The notes: a model not told the origin generated them from the letters alone. A DNA stretch of 64,000 nt from Luteimonas deserti (GCF_013425765.1 NZ_JACCJZ010000013.1:372001-436000), one strand, 5' to 3'. Shown: positions 53,152-62,978, counted from the first letter of the stretch. Numbers and translations are program-made.

Positions 53152-54345
53152 TCAGGTCTTCAGCACGCCCAGCTCATGCCCGATGCGGGTGAACGCATCG
53201 ATCGCGCGCTCCAGGTGTTCGCGCGTGTGTGCGGCGCTGATCTGGGTGCGGATCCGCGCCTGCTCCTTCGCAACGACCGGGAAGAAGAAGCCGATCGCGT
53301 AGATGCCTTCCTCGAGCAGCCGCTCGGCGAAGCGCTGCGCGAGTTTGGCGTCGTAGAGCATGACCGGGCTGATCGGGTGCACGCCGGGTCGCACGTCGAA
53401 ACCGGCTGCCGTCATCTGCTCGCGGAAGTAGCGGGTGTTCTCGACCAGCTGCGTGCGCAGATCGCCGGCGGCGTCGAGCATCTCGAAGGCCTTGATGCCG
53501 GCCGCGACCACGTGCGGCGGCAGCGAGTTCGAAAACAGATAGGGACGCGAGCGTTGACGCAGCAGTTCGATGACTTCGCGCTTGGCGGTAGTGAAACCAC
53601 CGAGCGCGCCGCCCATCGCCTTGCCCAGCGTGCCGGTGACGATGTCGATCTTCTTGAGCACGCCCTTCACTTCGGCCGAGCCGCGGCCGGTGGCACCGAG
53701 GAAGCCGGTCGCATGGCATTCGTCGATGTGCACCAGGGCGTCGTACTGCGCGGCCAGTGCGGTGATCTCGTCGAGCGGCGCGATGTAGCCGTCCATCGAG
53801 AACACGCCGTCGGTGGTGATCAGGATCGTCTGCGCGCCGTCGGCGCGCGCCTGCTTCAGCTGTGCCTCGAGATCCGCCATGTCGCAGTTCGCGTAGCGGT
53901 AGCGCTTGGCCTTGCACAGGCGCACGCCGTCGATGATCGAGGCGTGGTTGAGCGCATCGCTGATGACCGCGTCGTGCTCACCCAGAAGCGGCTCGAACAG
54001 GCCGCCGTTGGCGTCGAAACACGCGGCGTAGAGGATCGTGTCCTCCTTGCCGAAGAAGTCCGCGATGGTCGTTTCGAGCTGCTTGTGCAGATCCTGCGTG
54101 CCGCAGATGAAGCGCACCGACGCCATGCCGAAGCCGTGCGTATCGAGTGCATCCTTGGCGGACGCGATGATGTCCGGATGGTCGGCCAGGCCCAGGTAGT
54201 TGTTGGCGCAGAAGTTCAGCACCGTGCGGCCGTCTTCCAGCGTAATTTCGGCCGACTGCGGGCCGGTGATCACGCGTTCGGCCTTGAACAGGCCAGCGTC
54301 GCGGATCTCGTCGAGGGTGTCGGCGTAGCGCTGGGTCAGGGACAT
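53152..54345 (-). CDS. kbl: Glycine C-acetyltransferase (2-amino-3-ketobutyrate CoA ligase)
   Basis: A 397-residue PLP-dependent enzyme that cleaves 2-amino-3-ketobutyrate with CoA to glycine and acetyl-CoA, the second step of threonine breakdown. Blocks visible are [56 protein letters not shown] and the PLP-lysine segment [17 protein letters not shown]. Length is standard. Its partner tdh lies about 1.2 kb upstream on the same strand, separated by a peptidase gene. Confidence 0.97.
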   Translation of the reverse strand: MSLTQRYADTLDEIRDAGLFKAERVITGPQSAEITLEDGRTVLNFCANNYLGLADHPDIIASAKDALDTHGFGMASVRFICGTQDLHKQLETTIADFFGKEDTILYAACFDANGGLFEPLLGEHDAVISDALNHASIIDGVRLCKAKRYRYANCDMADLEAQLKQARADGAQTILITTDGVFSMDGYIAPLDEITALAAQYDALVHIDECHATGFLGATGRGSAEVKGVLKKIDIVTGTLGKAMGGALGGFTTAKREVIELLRQRSRPYLFSNSLPPHVVAAGIKAFEMLDAAGDLRTQLVENTRYFREQMTAAGFDVRPGVHPISPVMLYDAKLAQRFAERLLEEGIYAIGFFFPVVAKEQARIRTQISAAHTREHLERAIDAFTRIGHELGVLKT

Positions 54346-54377
54346 ACGGAGCGATCCAAGAAGACGGGCCGTGCAGT

Positions 54378-55397
54378 TTACTTGGCCGAGTCGGTTGCGG
54401 CTGTGGAGCGCGCTTCGCACCAGATTTCCCATGCGGTCTGCAACGCGCCCACATCCGTCGGCAATCCGTGTTGCGCGCCGCTGACGGCCAACCAGTCGGT
54501 GAAGTCGACACCACGGGCCGCAGCGGCACTGATCGTGCCCAGAATGTGCCGTTCCGGACTGGCGTCGATCAGGAACTCCGCGAACAGAAGCGATTGCGAA
54601 TAAAACATGCCGGCGGGGCCTGCATCAGCGCCGCGCATCGTCATCACCTGCACGCCCGAGGCCGTCTGTGCGCCGCCTTGCGCCTGCATCAAGGCGCGCT
54701 GCTGCGCGGTGACGGGGTGTGCCATGGTCAGAAACTCGGCGAGCGGGCGAATCGCTGGCGACGACTGGCGCCAGGCTTCGAAGAAATGACGTTCGCGCGC
54801 CGCACGACCCGCGCTGTCTTCCATCAGGACGGCCGAGGCTTCGTCCAGCCAGTCGGGAGCCGGTGTTCCGTAGGCGTCCGGGGATGGTGATGCCTCGGGC
54901 CAGAATGCAGCGTGGTACTGCGCGTGGCCGAGCTCGTGCCGAAGCATATCGACGTGCTGGGCTCCGATCTGAGAAAGGGTGCGTTCGATCCGTGCGGCGT
55001 CAGCCTCGGGCATGGCGCGTCGCATGACGGTTTCGAACTGCGCGCGCTTGTCCGCCGGCGACAGCCAGCTCTGGGCGAATCCCAAGCCGTGGGTCCGTGC
55101 GAATCGGTGTGCGTCGTCGCGGCTGAAGGTCGCGCTCAGGACCAGCAGGCCGGGCGGGAGGCGTCGGCCGAAAATCTGACCGAACTGGACGGCAGCGGCA
55201 TCCAGTGCCGTCGCCGCCAGTCGGGCGTCGTCGTGCGTGTCGGCGTAGGCCAGTCCATGTGCGGTGGGCAGACAGACCGAGGCAGGCGGCTCGGCCACGT
55301 CGGGACACGTGGGTGCGTCGGCCGCAAAGGCGGAGGAGATCGCGGCCGCGAGGCCTGCAAGCACGAAACCACGAAAAAACGCACGTTCGTTGCGCAT
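54378..55397 (-). CDS. Exported HELGH metallopeptidase-like protein
   Basis: A 339-residue secreted protein with signal peptide [19 protein letters not shown]. The zinc motif is [16 protein letters not shown] (HExxH). [17 protein letters not shown] about 30 residues later supplies a plausible third ligand Glu, as in gluzincins. No recognised propeptide is seen, and the family (peptidase MA-like) is inferred. It lies between tdh and kbl, 32 bases before the kbl start. The AGGAGG ribosome site before ATG 55397 is perfect but lies in a hairpin, suggesting conditional translation. Confidence 0.75.
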   Translation of the reverse strand: MRNERAFFRGFVLAGLAAAISSAFAADAPTCPDVAEPPASVCLPTAHGLAYADTHDDARLAATALDAAAVQFGQIFGRRLPPGLLVLSATFSRDDAHRFARTHGLGFAQSWLSPADKRAQFETVMRRAMPEADAARIERTLSQIGAQHVDMLRHELGHAQYHAAFWPEASPSPDAYGTPAPDWLDEASAVLMEDSAGRAARERHFFEAWRQSSPAIRPLAEFLTMAHPVTAQQRALMQAQGGAQTASGVQVMTMRGADAGPAGMFYSQSLLFAEFLIDASPERHILGTISAAAARGVDFTDWLAVSGAQHGLPTDVGALQTAWEIWCEARSTAATDSAK

Positions 55398-55401
55398 GCA
55401 C

Positions 55402-55427
55402 CACCTCCTGTGGAAATCAGGAGGGTG
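55402..55427 (-). promoter_or_regulatory. Hairpin masking the ribosome site of the metallopeptidase gene
   Basis: On the minus strand the ribosome site AGGAGG (complement of 55404-55409) lies 6 bases before the ATG. It is preceded by CCTCCT (complement of 55419-55424). Together with flanking bases (CACCTCCTG/CAGGAGGGTG on the plus strand) they form a 9-bp stem with one bulge and a 7-base loop. Confidence 0.6.
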
Positions 55428-55436
55428 AATCTAAAC

Positions 55437-55466
55437 CGTGTGGCAGGTCCTCGTACGTGCCACACG
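55437..55466 (-). terminator. Hairpin after tdh
   Basis: CGTGTGGCA (55437-55445) and TGCCACACG (55458-55466) make a perfect 9-bp stem with a 12-base loop between tdh and the metallopeptidase gene. The T-run is poor (GGTTTAGATT). It may weaken read-through or process the message. Confidence 0.4.
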
Positions 55467-55517
55467 TCATGCGGACGCGCGAGCGCGTCGGCGGCTACGC
55501 CGCAACGCGCCTGTCGT

Positions 55518-56552
55518 TCAACGCCAGTCCAGCACCACCTTGCCCGACTTGCCCGATTCCATCAGGTCGAAGCCCCTCTGGAAGTCGTCGGCCGGCAGCT
55601 GGTGGCTGAGCACCTTGCCCAGCGGGAAGCCCGACAGCACGAGCTGGGTCATCTTGTACCAGGTCTCGTACATGCGCCGGCCGTAGATGCCCTGGACGGT
55701 GAGGCCCTTGAAGATGATGCGGTCCCAGTCGATGCCGGCGCCCTTGGGCAGGATGCCGAGCAGCGCAACCTTGCCGCCGTGGTACATGCAGTCGAGCATG
55801 TCGTTGAACGCATGCGGGTTGCCGCTCATTTCCAGGCCCACGTCGAAGCCCTCCATGTGCAGGTCCTTCATGACGTCCTTGAGCGAGGTGTTCGACACGT
55901 TGACCACGCGCGTGGCGCCCATGTCGGCGGCGAGCTTGAGGCGGAAGTCGTTGACGTCGGTAACCACGACGTTGCGCGCGCCGATGTGCTTGCAGATGCC
56001 CGCGGCCATCACGCCGATCGGGCCGGCGCCGGTGATCAGCACGTCCTCGCCGACGACGTCGAATTCCAGTGCGCAATGCGCGGCGTTGCCGTAGGGGTCG
56101 AAGAACGCGGCGAGCTCGCTCGGAATCTGGTCGGGAATCGGCCACAGGTTGGTCGCCGGCATCACCACGTATTCGGCGAACGCGCCGTTGCGCGTGACGC
56201 CGATGCCGACGGTGTTCGGGCACAGGTGCGGCTTGCCGGCGCGGCAGTTGCGGCAGTGGCCGCAGACCAGATGGCCTTCCGCGGAGACGCGCTGGCCGAT
56301 GTCATAGCCGGTGACCGCCGAGCCCAGTTCGACGATGCGGCCGACGAACTCGTGGCCGATGACCAGGCCGGGCGTGATCGTGCGCTGGCTCCACTCGTCC
56401 CACAGGTAGATGTGCAGGTCGGTGCCGCAGATCGCGGCCTTCTCGACCCGGATCAGCACGTCGTTCGGGCCCGGGGCCGGCACCGGTACCTCGGCCATCC
56501 AGATGCCTTTGGTCGCGTCGCGCTTGACCAGCGCCTTCATTGTCTGGGCCAT
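55518..56552 (-). CDS. tdh: L-threonine 3-dehydrogenase
   Basis: A 344-residue zinc-dependent, NAD-linked medium-chain dehydrogenase oxidising threonine to 2-amino-3-ketobutyrate, the substrate of Kbl. Catalytic zinc site: [16 protein letters not shown] (Cys, then GHEFVG). Structural zinc cysteines: [16 protein letters not shown]. Rossmann motif: [14 protein letters not shown]. Length is standard. It is preceded by a TATAAT box at 56588-56593. Confidence 0.97.
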   Translation of the reverse strand: MAQTMKALVKRDATKGIWMAEVPVPAPGPNDVLIRVEKAAICGTDLHIYLWDEWSQRTITPGLVIGHEFVGRIVELGSAVTGYDIGQRVSAEGHLVCGHCRNCRAGKPHLCPNTVGIGVTRNGAFAEYVVMPATNLWPIPDQIPSELAAFFDPYGNAAHCALEFDVVGEDVLITGAGPIGVMAAGICKHIGARNVVVTDVNDFRLKLAADMGATRVVNVSNTSLKDVMKDLHMEGFDVGLEMSGNPHAFNDMLDCMYHGGKVALLGILPKGAGIDWDRIIFKGLTVQGIYGRRMYETWYKMTQLVLSGFPLGKVLSHQLPADDFQRGFDLMESGKSGKVVLDWR

Positions 56553-56587
56553 CGTGGGGAGTCTGCCGTGGGCGAAAAGAGCCGGCG

Positions 56588-56593
56588 ATTATA
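56588..56593 (-). promoter_or_regulatory. TATAAT -10 box of tdh
   Basis: A consensus TATAAT on the minus strand in the context GTATAATCGCC, 35 bases before the tdh start. It shares the extended sequence with the prfC and SPOR-gene boxes. Confidence 0.55.
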
Positions 56594-56691
56594 CGGGGCG
56601 CGTCGCGCCGTCCCTGCTGCAGCGCGGCGCGCCGGGCGCGTGGTTGCCTGCGGTTAGACTTGGCGCCCCGACACGACTGAACAGGATCCCC

Positions 56692-58860
56692 ATGCGCCTG
56701 AAGCTTCTGGCCGCGACACTGCTCGGCGTCTCCCTCGGCTGCAGTGCTCCGATCCTGGCGGGGGAGGGGATGTGGGTGCCGCAGCAACTGCCGGACATCG
56801 CACCGGCGCTGCGCAAGGCCGGCCTGAAGCTGAATCCGCAGCGCCTGGCCGATCTCACCGGCGATCCGCTGGGCGCCGTGGTCTCGCTCGGCGGTTGCAC
56901 GGCGAGCTTCGTCTCGCCGCAGGGCCTGGTGCTGACCAATCATCACTGCGCCTACGGCGCGATCCAGCTCAATTCGACGCCGGAGAACAACCTGATGCGC
57001 GACGGCTTCAATGCCGCGGCGCCGGGCGACGAGATCTCCGCCGGCCCCAACGCGCGCATCTTCGCGCTCGACCGCATCGACGACGTCACCGAACAGGTGC
57101 AGGCGGCCATTGCCGCCGCCCCCGACGCGCTGGCCCGGACCACGGCACTCGACACGATCGAGAAGTCCCTGGTCGGCGCCTGCGAAGCCGAACCCGGCTA
57201 TCGCTGCCGCCTGTACAGCTTTTTCGGGGGTGCCCAGTACCGTTTGTTCCGCAACCTCGAAATCCGCGACGTGCGGCTGGTGTACGCGCCGGCCGGGGGC
57301 ATCGGCAGCTTCGGCGGCGACGTGGACAACTGGATGTGGCCGCGCCACACCGGCGATTTCGCGTTCTATCGCGCCTACGTCGGCGCGGACGGGCGACCGG
57401 CGGATTACGCCGAGGGCAACGTGCCGTTCCGACCGCGCCAAGTGCTGCGCATCGCCGAGCGACCGCTGCGCGAAGGCGAGTTCGTGATGGTGGCGGGTTA
57501 TCCGGGGCGCACCAGCCGTTACGCGACCGCGGACGAGTTCGCCGAGACCGTGACCTGGCGGTATCCGCAGATCGGACGCCACTACCGCGCACTGATCGAT
57601 CTGGTCGAGGCCCAGGGCAAGACCGATCCCGAGACCGAGGTGCGCTACGCCAGCGTGGTGCGCGGCTGGCAGAACACGCTGAAGAACTACGAGGGCCAGC
57701 TGCAGGGCTTCGAGCGCATCGGCGCGCTCGAGCAGCGCCAGGCCGAGCAGGCCGCGGTGCTGGAATGGCTGCGCGGTCGCGGCGAGGCGGGCCAGGCTGC
57801 GATCGAGGCGCAGTCGCGCATCGCCGCGCTCGAAGCCCAGGGCATGGCCACCCGTGAGCGCGACCTGGTCCTGGGCCTGCTCGAGAACAGCGGGCTGCTG
57901 TCGACCGCGGTGCGTCTGTACCGCCTGTCGATGGAGAAGGAAAAGCCGGACGCCATGCGCGAACAGGGCTTCCAGCAGCGCGATCTGCCGGTGATCGAAG
58001 GCGGCCTGCGGCAGATGGATCGCCGGTACGTCCCGGCGATGGACCGCGCGCTCACGCGTTACGCGCTGCAGCAGTACGTGCAACTGCCCGCGGACCAGCG
58101 GGTGGCGGCCATCGACGCCTTCATCGGTGGCGATACCGACGCCGCCATCGAGCGCGCGCTCGACCGCCTGGACCGCAGCGCGTTGCGCGCCGGCGACGAA
58201 CGCCTCAAGTGGTTCGCCGCCGATCGACACGCCTTCCTGCGCAGCCGCGATCCGGCCCTGCAGTACGCCGCGGCCGTGCTGCCCGAACTGCTGAAGATCG
58301 AGCTGGCGGCCAAGGCGCGCGCGGGCGACCTGTTGCAGCAGCGCCCGGTCTATCTCCAGGCCGTGGCCGAGTACCGTGCCAGCCGCGGCGAGGCGGTGTA
58401 TCCGGATGCCAATTCCTCGCTGCGCCTGACCTTCGGCAACGTCACCGGTTACACCGATCTGGCCGGCACGGCGCATACGCCGTTCACCCGCCTGGAGGAG
58501 ATCCCGACCAAGGCCACCGGCGCCGAGCCGTTCGACGCGCCCAAGGCGCAGCTCGATGCGATCGCCGCGGGCCGTCACGGTGGACTGGCCGACCGTCGCC
58601 TGCGCACGGTGCCGGTGAACTTCCTGTCGGACCTCGACGTCACGGGCGGCAATTCCGGCTCGCCGGTACTCGATGCCGACGGCCGCCTCACCGGGCTGCT
58701 GTTCGACATGACCTGGGAGGCCGTGGTCTCGAACTGGGTGTTCGACCCGGCGATGACCCGCACGATCTCGGTCGACCAGCGCTACATCCGCTGGGTGATG
58801 CAGGAAGTCGATCCCGCGCCTCGCCTGCTGCAGGAAATGGGGGTCGCGCCGCGCAACTGA
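56692..58860 (+). CDS. S46 family dipeptidyl peptidase (DPP7/DPP11/DAP BII type)
   Basis: A 722-residue secreted serine exopeptidase that releases dipeptides in the periplasm. Signal peptide: LKLLAATLLGVSLGCSAPILA. The trypsin-like triad is visible: His84 in VLTNHHCAYG, Asp222 in WPRHTGDFAFYRAY and Ser655 in TGGNSGSPVLDADG. These match the order and near-identical spacing of DAP BII from Pseudoxanthomonas. S1 specificity cannot be fixed by eye. Its candidate -10 is TAGACT (56655-56660), and AGGA precedes ATG 56692. It fits peptide-based nutrition. Confidence 0.94.
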   Translation: MRLKLLAATLLGVSLGCSAPILAGEGMWVPQQLPDIAPALRKAGLKLNPQRLADLTGDPLGAVVSLGGCTASFVSPQGLVLTNHHCAYGAIQLNSTPENNLMRDGFNAAAPGDEISAGPNARIFALDRIDDVTEQVQAAIAAAPDALARTTALDTIEKSLVGACEAEPGYRCRLYSFFGGAQYRLFRNLEIRDVRLVYAPAGGIGSFGGDVDNWMWPRHTGDFAFYRAYVGADGRPADYAEGNVPFRPRQVLRIAERPLREGEFVMVAGYPGRTSRYATADEFAETVTWRYPQIGRHYRALIDLVEAQGKTDPETEVRYASVVRGWQNTLKNYEGQLQGFERIGALEQRQAEQAAVLEWLRGRGEAGQAAIEAQSRIAALEAQGMATRERDLVLGLLENSGLLSTAVRLYRLSMEKEKPDAMREQGFQQRDLPVIEGGLRQMDRRYVPAMDRALTRYALQQYVQLPADQRVAAIDAFIGGDTDAAIERALDRLDRSALRAGDERLKWFAADRHAFLRSRDPALQYAAAVLPELLKIELAAKARAGDLLQQRPVYLQAVAEYRASRGEAVYPDANSSLRLTFGNVTGYTDLAGTAHTPFTRLEEIPTKATGAEPFDAPKAQLDAIAAGRHGGLADRRLRTVPVNFLSDLDVTGGNSGSPVLDADGRLTGLLFDMTWEAVVSNWVFDPAMTRTISVDQRYIRWVMQEVDPAPRLLQEMGVAPRN

Positions 58861-59295
58861 GCGGCCATGCGCCGGGGTGCCCGCCCGCCCGCGAAACCAG
58901 CGGCGCCATGCGCGGGGGCGGCATCCGAGTTGACGCCGGCGCTCTCGGCAGGCGTGTCGATCGCTGCATGAGCGGCCCTCGACGCCACCCCGCCGCGGTG
59001 CTGGCGCGCGTCGGCGGAGGGAGCCGCCGGAGCGCCAACCCAGTGACCGGCGACGGCTTCCTGGCGTGGCGGGCGGGATCGGCACGCTGTCGCCCGCCTG
59101 ATGGCGCGGCAGGTCGATTATTTGGCCGCGGTGGGTCAGGGCCTGACGCCCTTCACCGATCCCCGTGCCTGCAGGGCCAGCCATCGTGTCGCGGCGACGC
59201 GCCCGGCATGCATGCACTCCGGATGCCGCCTGACCGGGCATCGGTGCTGCCGTCCTTCGCTAGACTGTCGGGCCTCTCCGAACGGACATCTGCGC
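58861..59295. other. Intergenic region, no supported gene
   Basis: A 435-base gap after the S46 peptidase gene. Open frames are antisense or Arg/Gly-rich. TAGACT at 59271-59276 is a likely -10 for the following gene, giving a short leader of about 13 bases. I see nothing else. Confidence 0.55.
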
Positions 59296-59940
59296 ATGAG
59301 AATCCTGCTTGCCCGACACGGCGAAACGCCATGGAATGCCGAAGGCCGGTACCAGGGGCAGGAGGACATCGCGTTGTCGGAGGTCGGCGAGCGTCAGGCG
59401 TCGTTGCTGGGGCAGCGCCTGGCCGATGTGCGCATCGACCGCGCGGTCGCTTCGCCGCTGTCGCGCGCCGATCGCACCGCGCGTCTCGCGCTCGGCGCCA
59501 CGCGTGAATCGATGCTGCGCACCGATGCGGGCCTTGCGGAGATCGCCCACGGCACCTGGGAAGGCCTGCTGGCCAGCGAGATCCGCGAACGCGATCCCGA
59601 GCGCCTGGCCGCGTGGCGCGACGCCCCCGACACCGTGCAGATGCCCGGCGGCGAATCGCTGCAGCAGGTGTTCGACCGCGCCTGGCCGGCGTTCGTCGCC
59701 GCCGTCGACGGGCTGGGCCCGGACGACACCGCGCTGATCGTCGCCCACGACGCCGTCAACCGCGTGATCCTGTGCCGCATCCTCGGCATTCCGTTCTCGA
59801 AGCTCTGGACCTTCCGCCAGGCGCCGACCACGTTGAACCTGCTCGAAGGCGCGGATGCCGATCGTCTCGACGTCGTGCGCCTCAACGACTGCGCGCATCA
59901 CACGGCGTTCTTCGGCGAGGCGGTGCACCGGGCGCTGTAG
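59296..59940 (+). CDS. Histidine phosphatase family protein
   Basis: A 214-residue phosphoglycerate-mutase-superfamily phosphatase. The catalytic RHG is in LLARHGETPWNAEGRYQGQ, the general-acid Glu region in EIAHGTWEGL and the second His in LIVAHDAVNRVILC. Members include cobalamin-pathway CobC, broad phosphatases and cofactor-independent mutases, and the substrate is not evident. The following small membrane gene starts 23 bases downstream, so they may share a message. Confidence 0.9.
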   Translation: MRILLARHGETPWNAEGRYQGQEDIALSEVGERQASLLGQRLADVRIDRAVASPLSRADRTARLALGATRESMLRTDAGLAEIAHGTWEGLLASEIRERDPERLAAWRDAPDTVQMPGGESLQQVFDRAWPAFVAAVDGLGPDDTALIVAHDAVNRVILCRILGIPFSKLWTFRQAPTTLNLLEGADADRLDVVRLNDCAHHTAFFGEAVHRAL

Positions 59941-59963
59941 CCCGAACAGCCGCAACAGCCACC

Positions 59964-60566
59964 GTGTCCACCTGGCGGAGTCTGTGGTTCGGCACCGAGG
60001 CGCCGACACTGAGGCATGTCGGCGCGCTGGTCACCGTGTTCACGGTGTGTGGCCTGCTGCTGCTTGGACTGTTCGTCGACTTCATTCCGCCCGCGGTGTT
60101 TCGTGGGCGGCAGGCCGTGATCCTGTTCGGCGTGGTTGGTCTGGCGCTGTCCGGACTGTTCTACGGCGCGCTGATCCGCACAGGCGTCCGCACCGGCGTC
60201 TGGCCGTCGGACTGGAAACTCTGGCTGGTGGCGCCGGTCATGCCGGTGTTTCTGGGATGGATGGTCTGGCTCGTTATCGCCAAGGCGGTGCCGTGGGCGA
60301 TCACGCGTCCGCTCGGAAGCGAGCACGAGATGCAGGCGGTCATGCAGACCTCGCATCGCGCCTCGCGACGTTCATGCGACTACCGGTTGAAGGGCGGCCC
60401 GCTCGCCGGGACGATGCCGTCGTTCATCTGCATCAGCAGCCGGTATTACCACCGGTATCCAGACCGGACGGTGCGGGTCAGACTTGTGGGAAGATCCACG
60501 ATTCTGGGTTTCGCCGTGATCTCCATCCACCACGTCTCCAGCGCCGAGCATCTCCATGCCGACTGA
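59964..60566 (+). CDS. Hypothetical three-helix membrane protein
   Basis: A 200-residue inner-membrane protein of unknown function with helices around residues 18-40 (VGALVTVFTVCGLLLLGLFV), 48-68 (AVILFGVVGLALSGLFYGAL) and 83-105 (LWLVAPVMPVFLGWMVWLV). A basic, Cys- and Tyr-containing tail follows (SSRYYHRYPDRTVRV). The start is GTG 59964. Its end overlaps folC by 11 bases. No catalytic motif is seen. Confidence 0.65.
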   Translation: MSTWRSLWFGTEAPTLRHVGALVTVFTVCGLLLLGLFVDFIPPAVFRGRQAVILFGVVGLALSGLFYGALIRTGVRTGVWPSDWKLWLVAPVMPVFLGWMVWLVIAKAVPWAITRPLGSEHEMQAVMQTSHRASRRSCDYRLKGGPLAGTMPSFICISSRYYHRYPDRTVRVRLVGRSTILGFAVISIHHVSSAEHLHAD

Positions 60567-61830
60567 TCTCTCCACCTGGCTCGCCCGCATCGAAGCGCGC
60601 CATCCCACCGAAATCGAGATGGGTCTCGAGCGCGTCGGCGCGGTCTACGCGCGCATGGACTGCGGGCGTCCGGGCGCGCGGGTGATCACCATCGGTGGCA
60701 CCAACGGCAAGGGCTCGACGGTGGCCTTCGTCGAGGCGATCGCGCGCGCGGCGGGCTGGCGCGTCGGCGCCTACACCTCGCCGCATCTGCTGGCCTACAA
60801 CGAGCGCGTGCGCATCGATGGCGCGGACGCCGACGATGCGGCGCTGGTCGAGGCCTTCGAGGCGGTCGAGGTCGCGCGCCGCGACACGCCGCTGACCTAT
60901 TTCGAAACCGGAACGCTGGCCGCGCTGTGGCTGTTCGCGCGCGCGCAGCTGGATCTGGCGATTCTCGAAGTCGGCCTCGGCGGCCGTCTGGACGCAGTCA
61001 ACATCGTCGATCCCGACGTCGCGGTGATCACCACCGTCGATCTCGACCACCAGGACTGGCTGGGCCACGACATCGAGACCATCGGCTTCGAGAAAGCCGG
61101 CATCGCGCGTGCATGGAAGCCGCTGGTGCTCGGCGACACCGACCCGCCGGCCAGCGTGCTGCAGCACGCCTACCGCATCGGCGCGGTCGCGGTGCGCGGC
61201 GGCAGCGATTTTCTCTATGCGCCATCGGTCGACGGGCGCTGGATCTGGCGCGAGGTCGGCTACGAGGTCGAGCTGCCGCTGCCCGCGCTCGCCGCACCGG
61301 TGCAGCTGCGCAATGCGGCGGTCGCGGTGGCGGCGGTACGCGCCCTCGGGTCTTCGGCGCACGGCGCCATCGACGCCGCCGCGCTGGCCGATGGCATCGC
61401 CGGTGCGCGGGTTTCGGCCCGCCTGCAGCGGCACGTGCTCGACGGGGTGGAGATCGTCGTCGACGTCGCGCACAACCCGCAGGCCGCGCGTGCGCTGGCC
61501 GAGTGGTTGCAGGCCGAGCCCGCCACCGGGCGGACCCGTGCGGTCTACGCCGTGCTGACCGACAAGGATGCGGCCGGCGTGGCGGCGCCCGTGCTGGCCC
61601 ACGTCGATCACTGGCATCTGGCCGGCCTGGCCGGGGGCCGGGGGCAGTCGGTGCAGGCACTGGCCCGCCGACTGGGCGATACCGGCGCCGGGAGCGGCGA
61701 GCAACATGACGATGTGGCGGCGGCCTTGCGGGCGGCGCGCGCCTCGGCCGCGGCCGGGGATCGCATCCTGGTGTTCGGCTCGTTCCATACCGCGGCCGCC
61801 GCGCTGGGCGAGCTCCAGGGCCGGCGTTAA
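60556..61830 (+). CDS. folC: Bifunctional folylpolyglutamate synthase / dihydrofolate synthase
   Basis: A 424-residue Mur-ligase-fold enzyme that adds glutamate to dihydropteroate and folates. The P-loop is TIGGTNGKGSTVAFVEAI; also visible are TSPHLLAYNERVRIDG, TYFETGTLAALWLF, LEVGLGGRLDAVNIVDPDVAVITTVDLDHQDWLG and DVAHNPQAARALAEWL. Length is standard. It overlaps the preceding small membrane gene and precedes a SPOR protein, as folC-dedD in gammaproteobacteria. Confidence 0.96.
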   Translation: MPTDLSTWLARIEARHPTEIEMGLERVGAVYARMDCGRPGARVITIGGTNGKGSTVAFVEAIARAAGWRVGAYTSPHLLAYNERVRIDGADADDAALVEAFEAVEVARRDTPLTYFETGTLAALWLFARAQLDLAILEVGLGGRLDAVNIVDPDVAVITTVDLDHQDWLGHDIETIGFEKAGIARAWKPLVLGDTDPPASVLQHAYRIGAVAVRGGSDFLYAPSVDGRWIWREVGYEVELPLPALAAPVQLRNAAVAVAAVRALGSSAHGAIDAAALADGIAGARVSARLQRHVLDGVEIVVDVAHNPQAARALAEWLQAEPATGRTRAVYAVLTDKDAAGVAAPVLAHVDHWHLAGLAGGRGQSVQALARRLGDTGAGSGEQHDDVAAALRAARASAAAGDRILVFGSFHTAAAALGELQGRR

Positions 61831-61852
61831 TCGGCCCGCCGGCGGCGCCGCG

Positions 61853-61858
61853 TATAAT
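61853..61858 (+). promoter_or_regulatory. TATAAT -10 box of the SPOR gene
   Basis: A consensus TATAAT in GTATAATCGCC, 28 bases before the start of the SPOR protein and just after folC. The same extended box precedes prfC and tdh. Confidence 0.55.
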
Positions 61859-61886
61859 CGCCGCGGTTCCCTCGCCCTGCCCCTGC

Positions 61887-62897
61887 ATGACGCCCGGATT
61901 GAAACAGCGCCTGATCGGCGCCGCTGTGCTGATCGCGCTCGCGGTGATCTTCCTGCCGATGGTGGTCAAGGGCCCTGCGCCCGGCAGTGGGCTGCCCGAC
62001 ATGCCGCTGCGTGTGCCCGACGCGCCCGGTGGCGAATACCGCACCGTCGATCTGCCTCTGGTCGCGCCCGCGCCTGCCGGTCAGGGTGGCGTGTTGGGTG
62101 GCGGCCCCTTGTCGGAAGCGTCCGGCGCCGGACCGCAGGCGCCGGTGGCCGATCCGTCCGGTGCGCTGCCGACCGTCGATGCCGGAGCGTCGTCCGAGCC
62201 GCTGCCTCCCACCACGGCCGGCGGCGACTACGCCGTGCATTTCGCCGCCTTCGCCACCCAGGCGGATGCGGACGCGATCCTGCGCCAGCTCACGCAGGCG
62301 GGCCTGGAGGGCTACCGCGAAGCCTTCACTCTCAACGGCAAACCCGCGCAGCGGGTACGCCTGGGGCCGTATGCGAGCCGCGCCGAGGCCGAAATCGTGC
62401 GCGTGCGTGCGGCGCAGGTGCGCGACGATGTCACGCCCCGCGTCGTGGCGCTGGATGCGGCGACGCCGGCGACGAGCGGGCCCGCGCCTGCAACGTCGAC
62501 CGCAGCTCGGCAGGCGGCGGAACCGCCACCCGCGGCCGCACCACTGCCCGCCCAGACCCCGCCTGCGGTGGTCGCACCGCCGCGTACGCCGGCGCCCGCC
62601 GCCGCGCAGACCGCCCCGCCCGCAGAGCCGCCAGCTGCGGCCGCGCCGGGCCCGACGGCCGATGTCGGCTTCGTGGTCCAGGTGGGTGCGTTCAGCTCGG
62701 CGACCGATGCCAATGCAATGCGCGATCGCCTGCGCAGCGCCGGCATCACCGCGTTCACCGACAGTGTGCAGACCGACAAGGGCCGTCTGACCCGGGTCAA
62801 GGCCGGGCCGGTCACCAGTCGCGGCGAGGCGGAGCAGCTGAAGACGCGCGTCCGCAGCGCGGTCGGTCTCGACGGGCTGGTCCGCGCGCATCCCTGA
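61887..62897 (+). CDS. SPOR domain protein, DedD position
   Basis: A 336-residue inner-membrane protein with an N-terminal anchor (residues 8-27, LIGAAVLIALAVIFLPMVVK). Two SPOR-type repeats are visible, about residues 112-175 (YAVHFAAFATQADADAILRQL) and 257-330 (FVVQVGAFSSATDANAMRDRL). An Ala/Pro linker lies between them. SPOR domains bind denuded septal glycan strands, so a role in division is likely. It occupies the dedD place after folC, but with two SPOR domains rather than one. ATG 61887 follows the TATAAT box by 28 bases. Confidence 0.88.
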   Translation: MTPGLKQRLIGAAVLIALAVIFLPMVVKGPAPGSGLPDMPLRVPDAPGGEYRTVDLPLVAPAPAGQGGVLGGGPLSEASGAGPQAPVADPSGALPTVDAGASSEPLPPTTAGGDYAVHFAAFATQADADAILRQLTQAGLEGYREAFTLNGKPAQRVRLGPYASRAEAEIVRVRAAQVRDDVTPRVVALDAATPATSGPAPATSTAARQAAEPPPAAAPLPAQTPPAVVAPPRTPAPAAAQTAPPAEPPAAAAPGPTADVGFVVQVGAFSSATDANAMRDRLRSAGITAFTDSVQTDKGRLTRVKAGPVTSRGEAEQLKTRVRSAVGLDGLVRAHP

Positions 62898-62978
62898 CCG
62901 GCTCCGCGGCCGGCGTTACTCCTATTTCCATCGTCCGGGGCGTGGTTTCCGCGCCTCAAGCAGAACTGGATATCGAAC

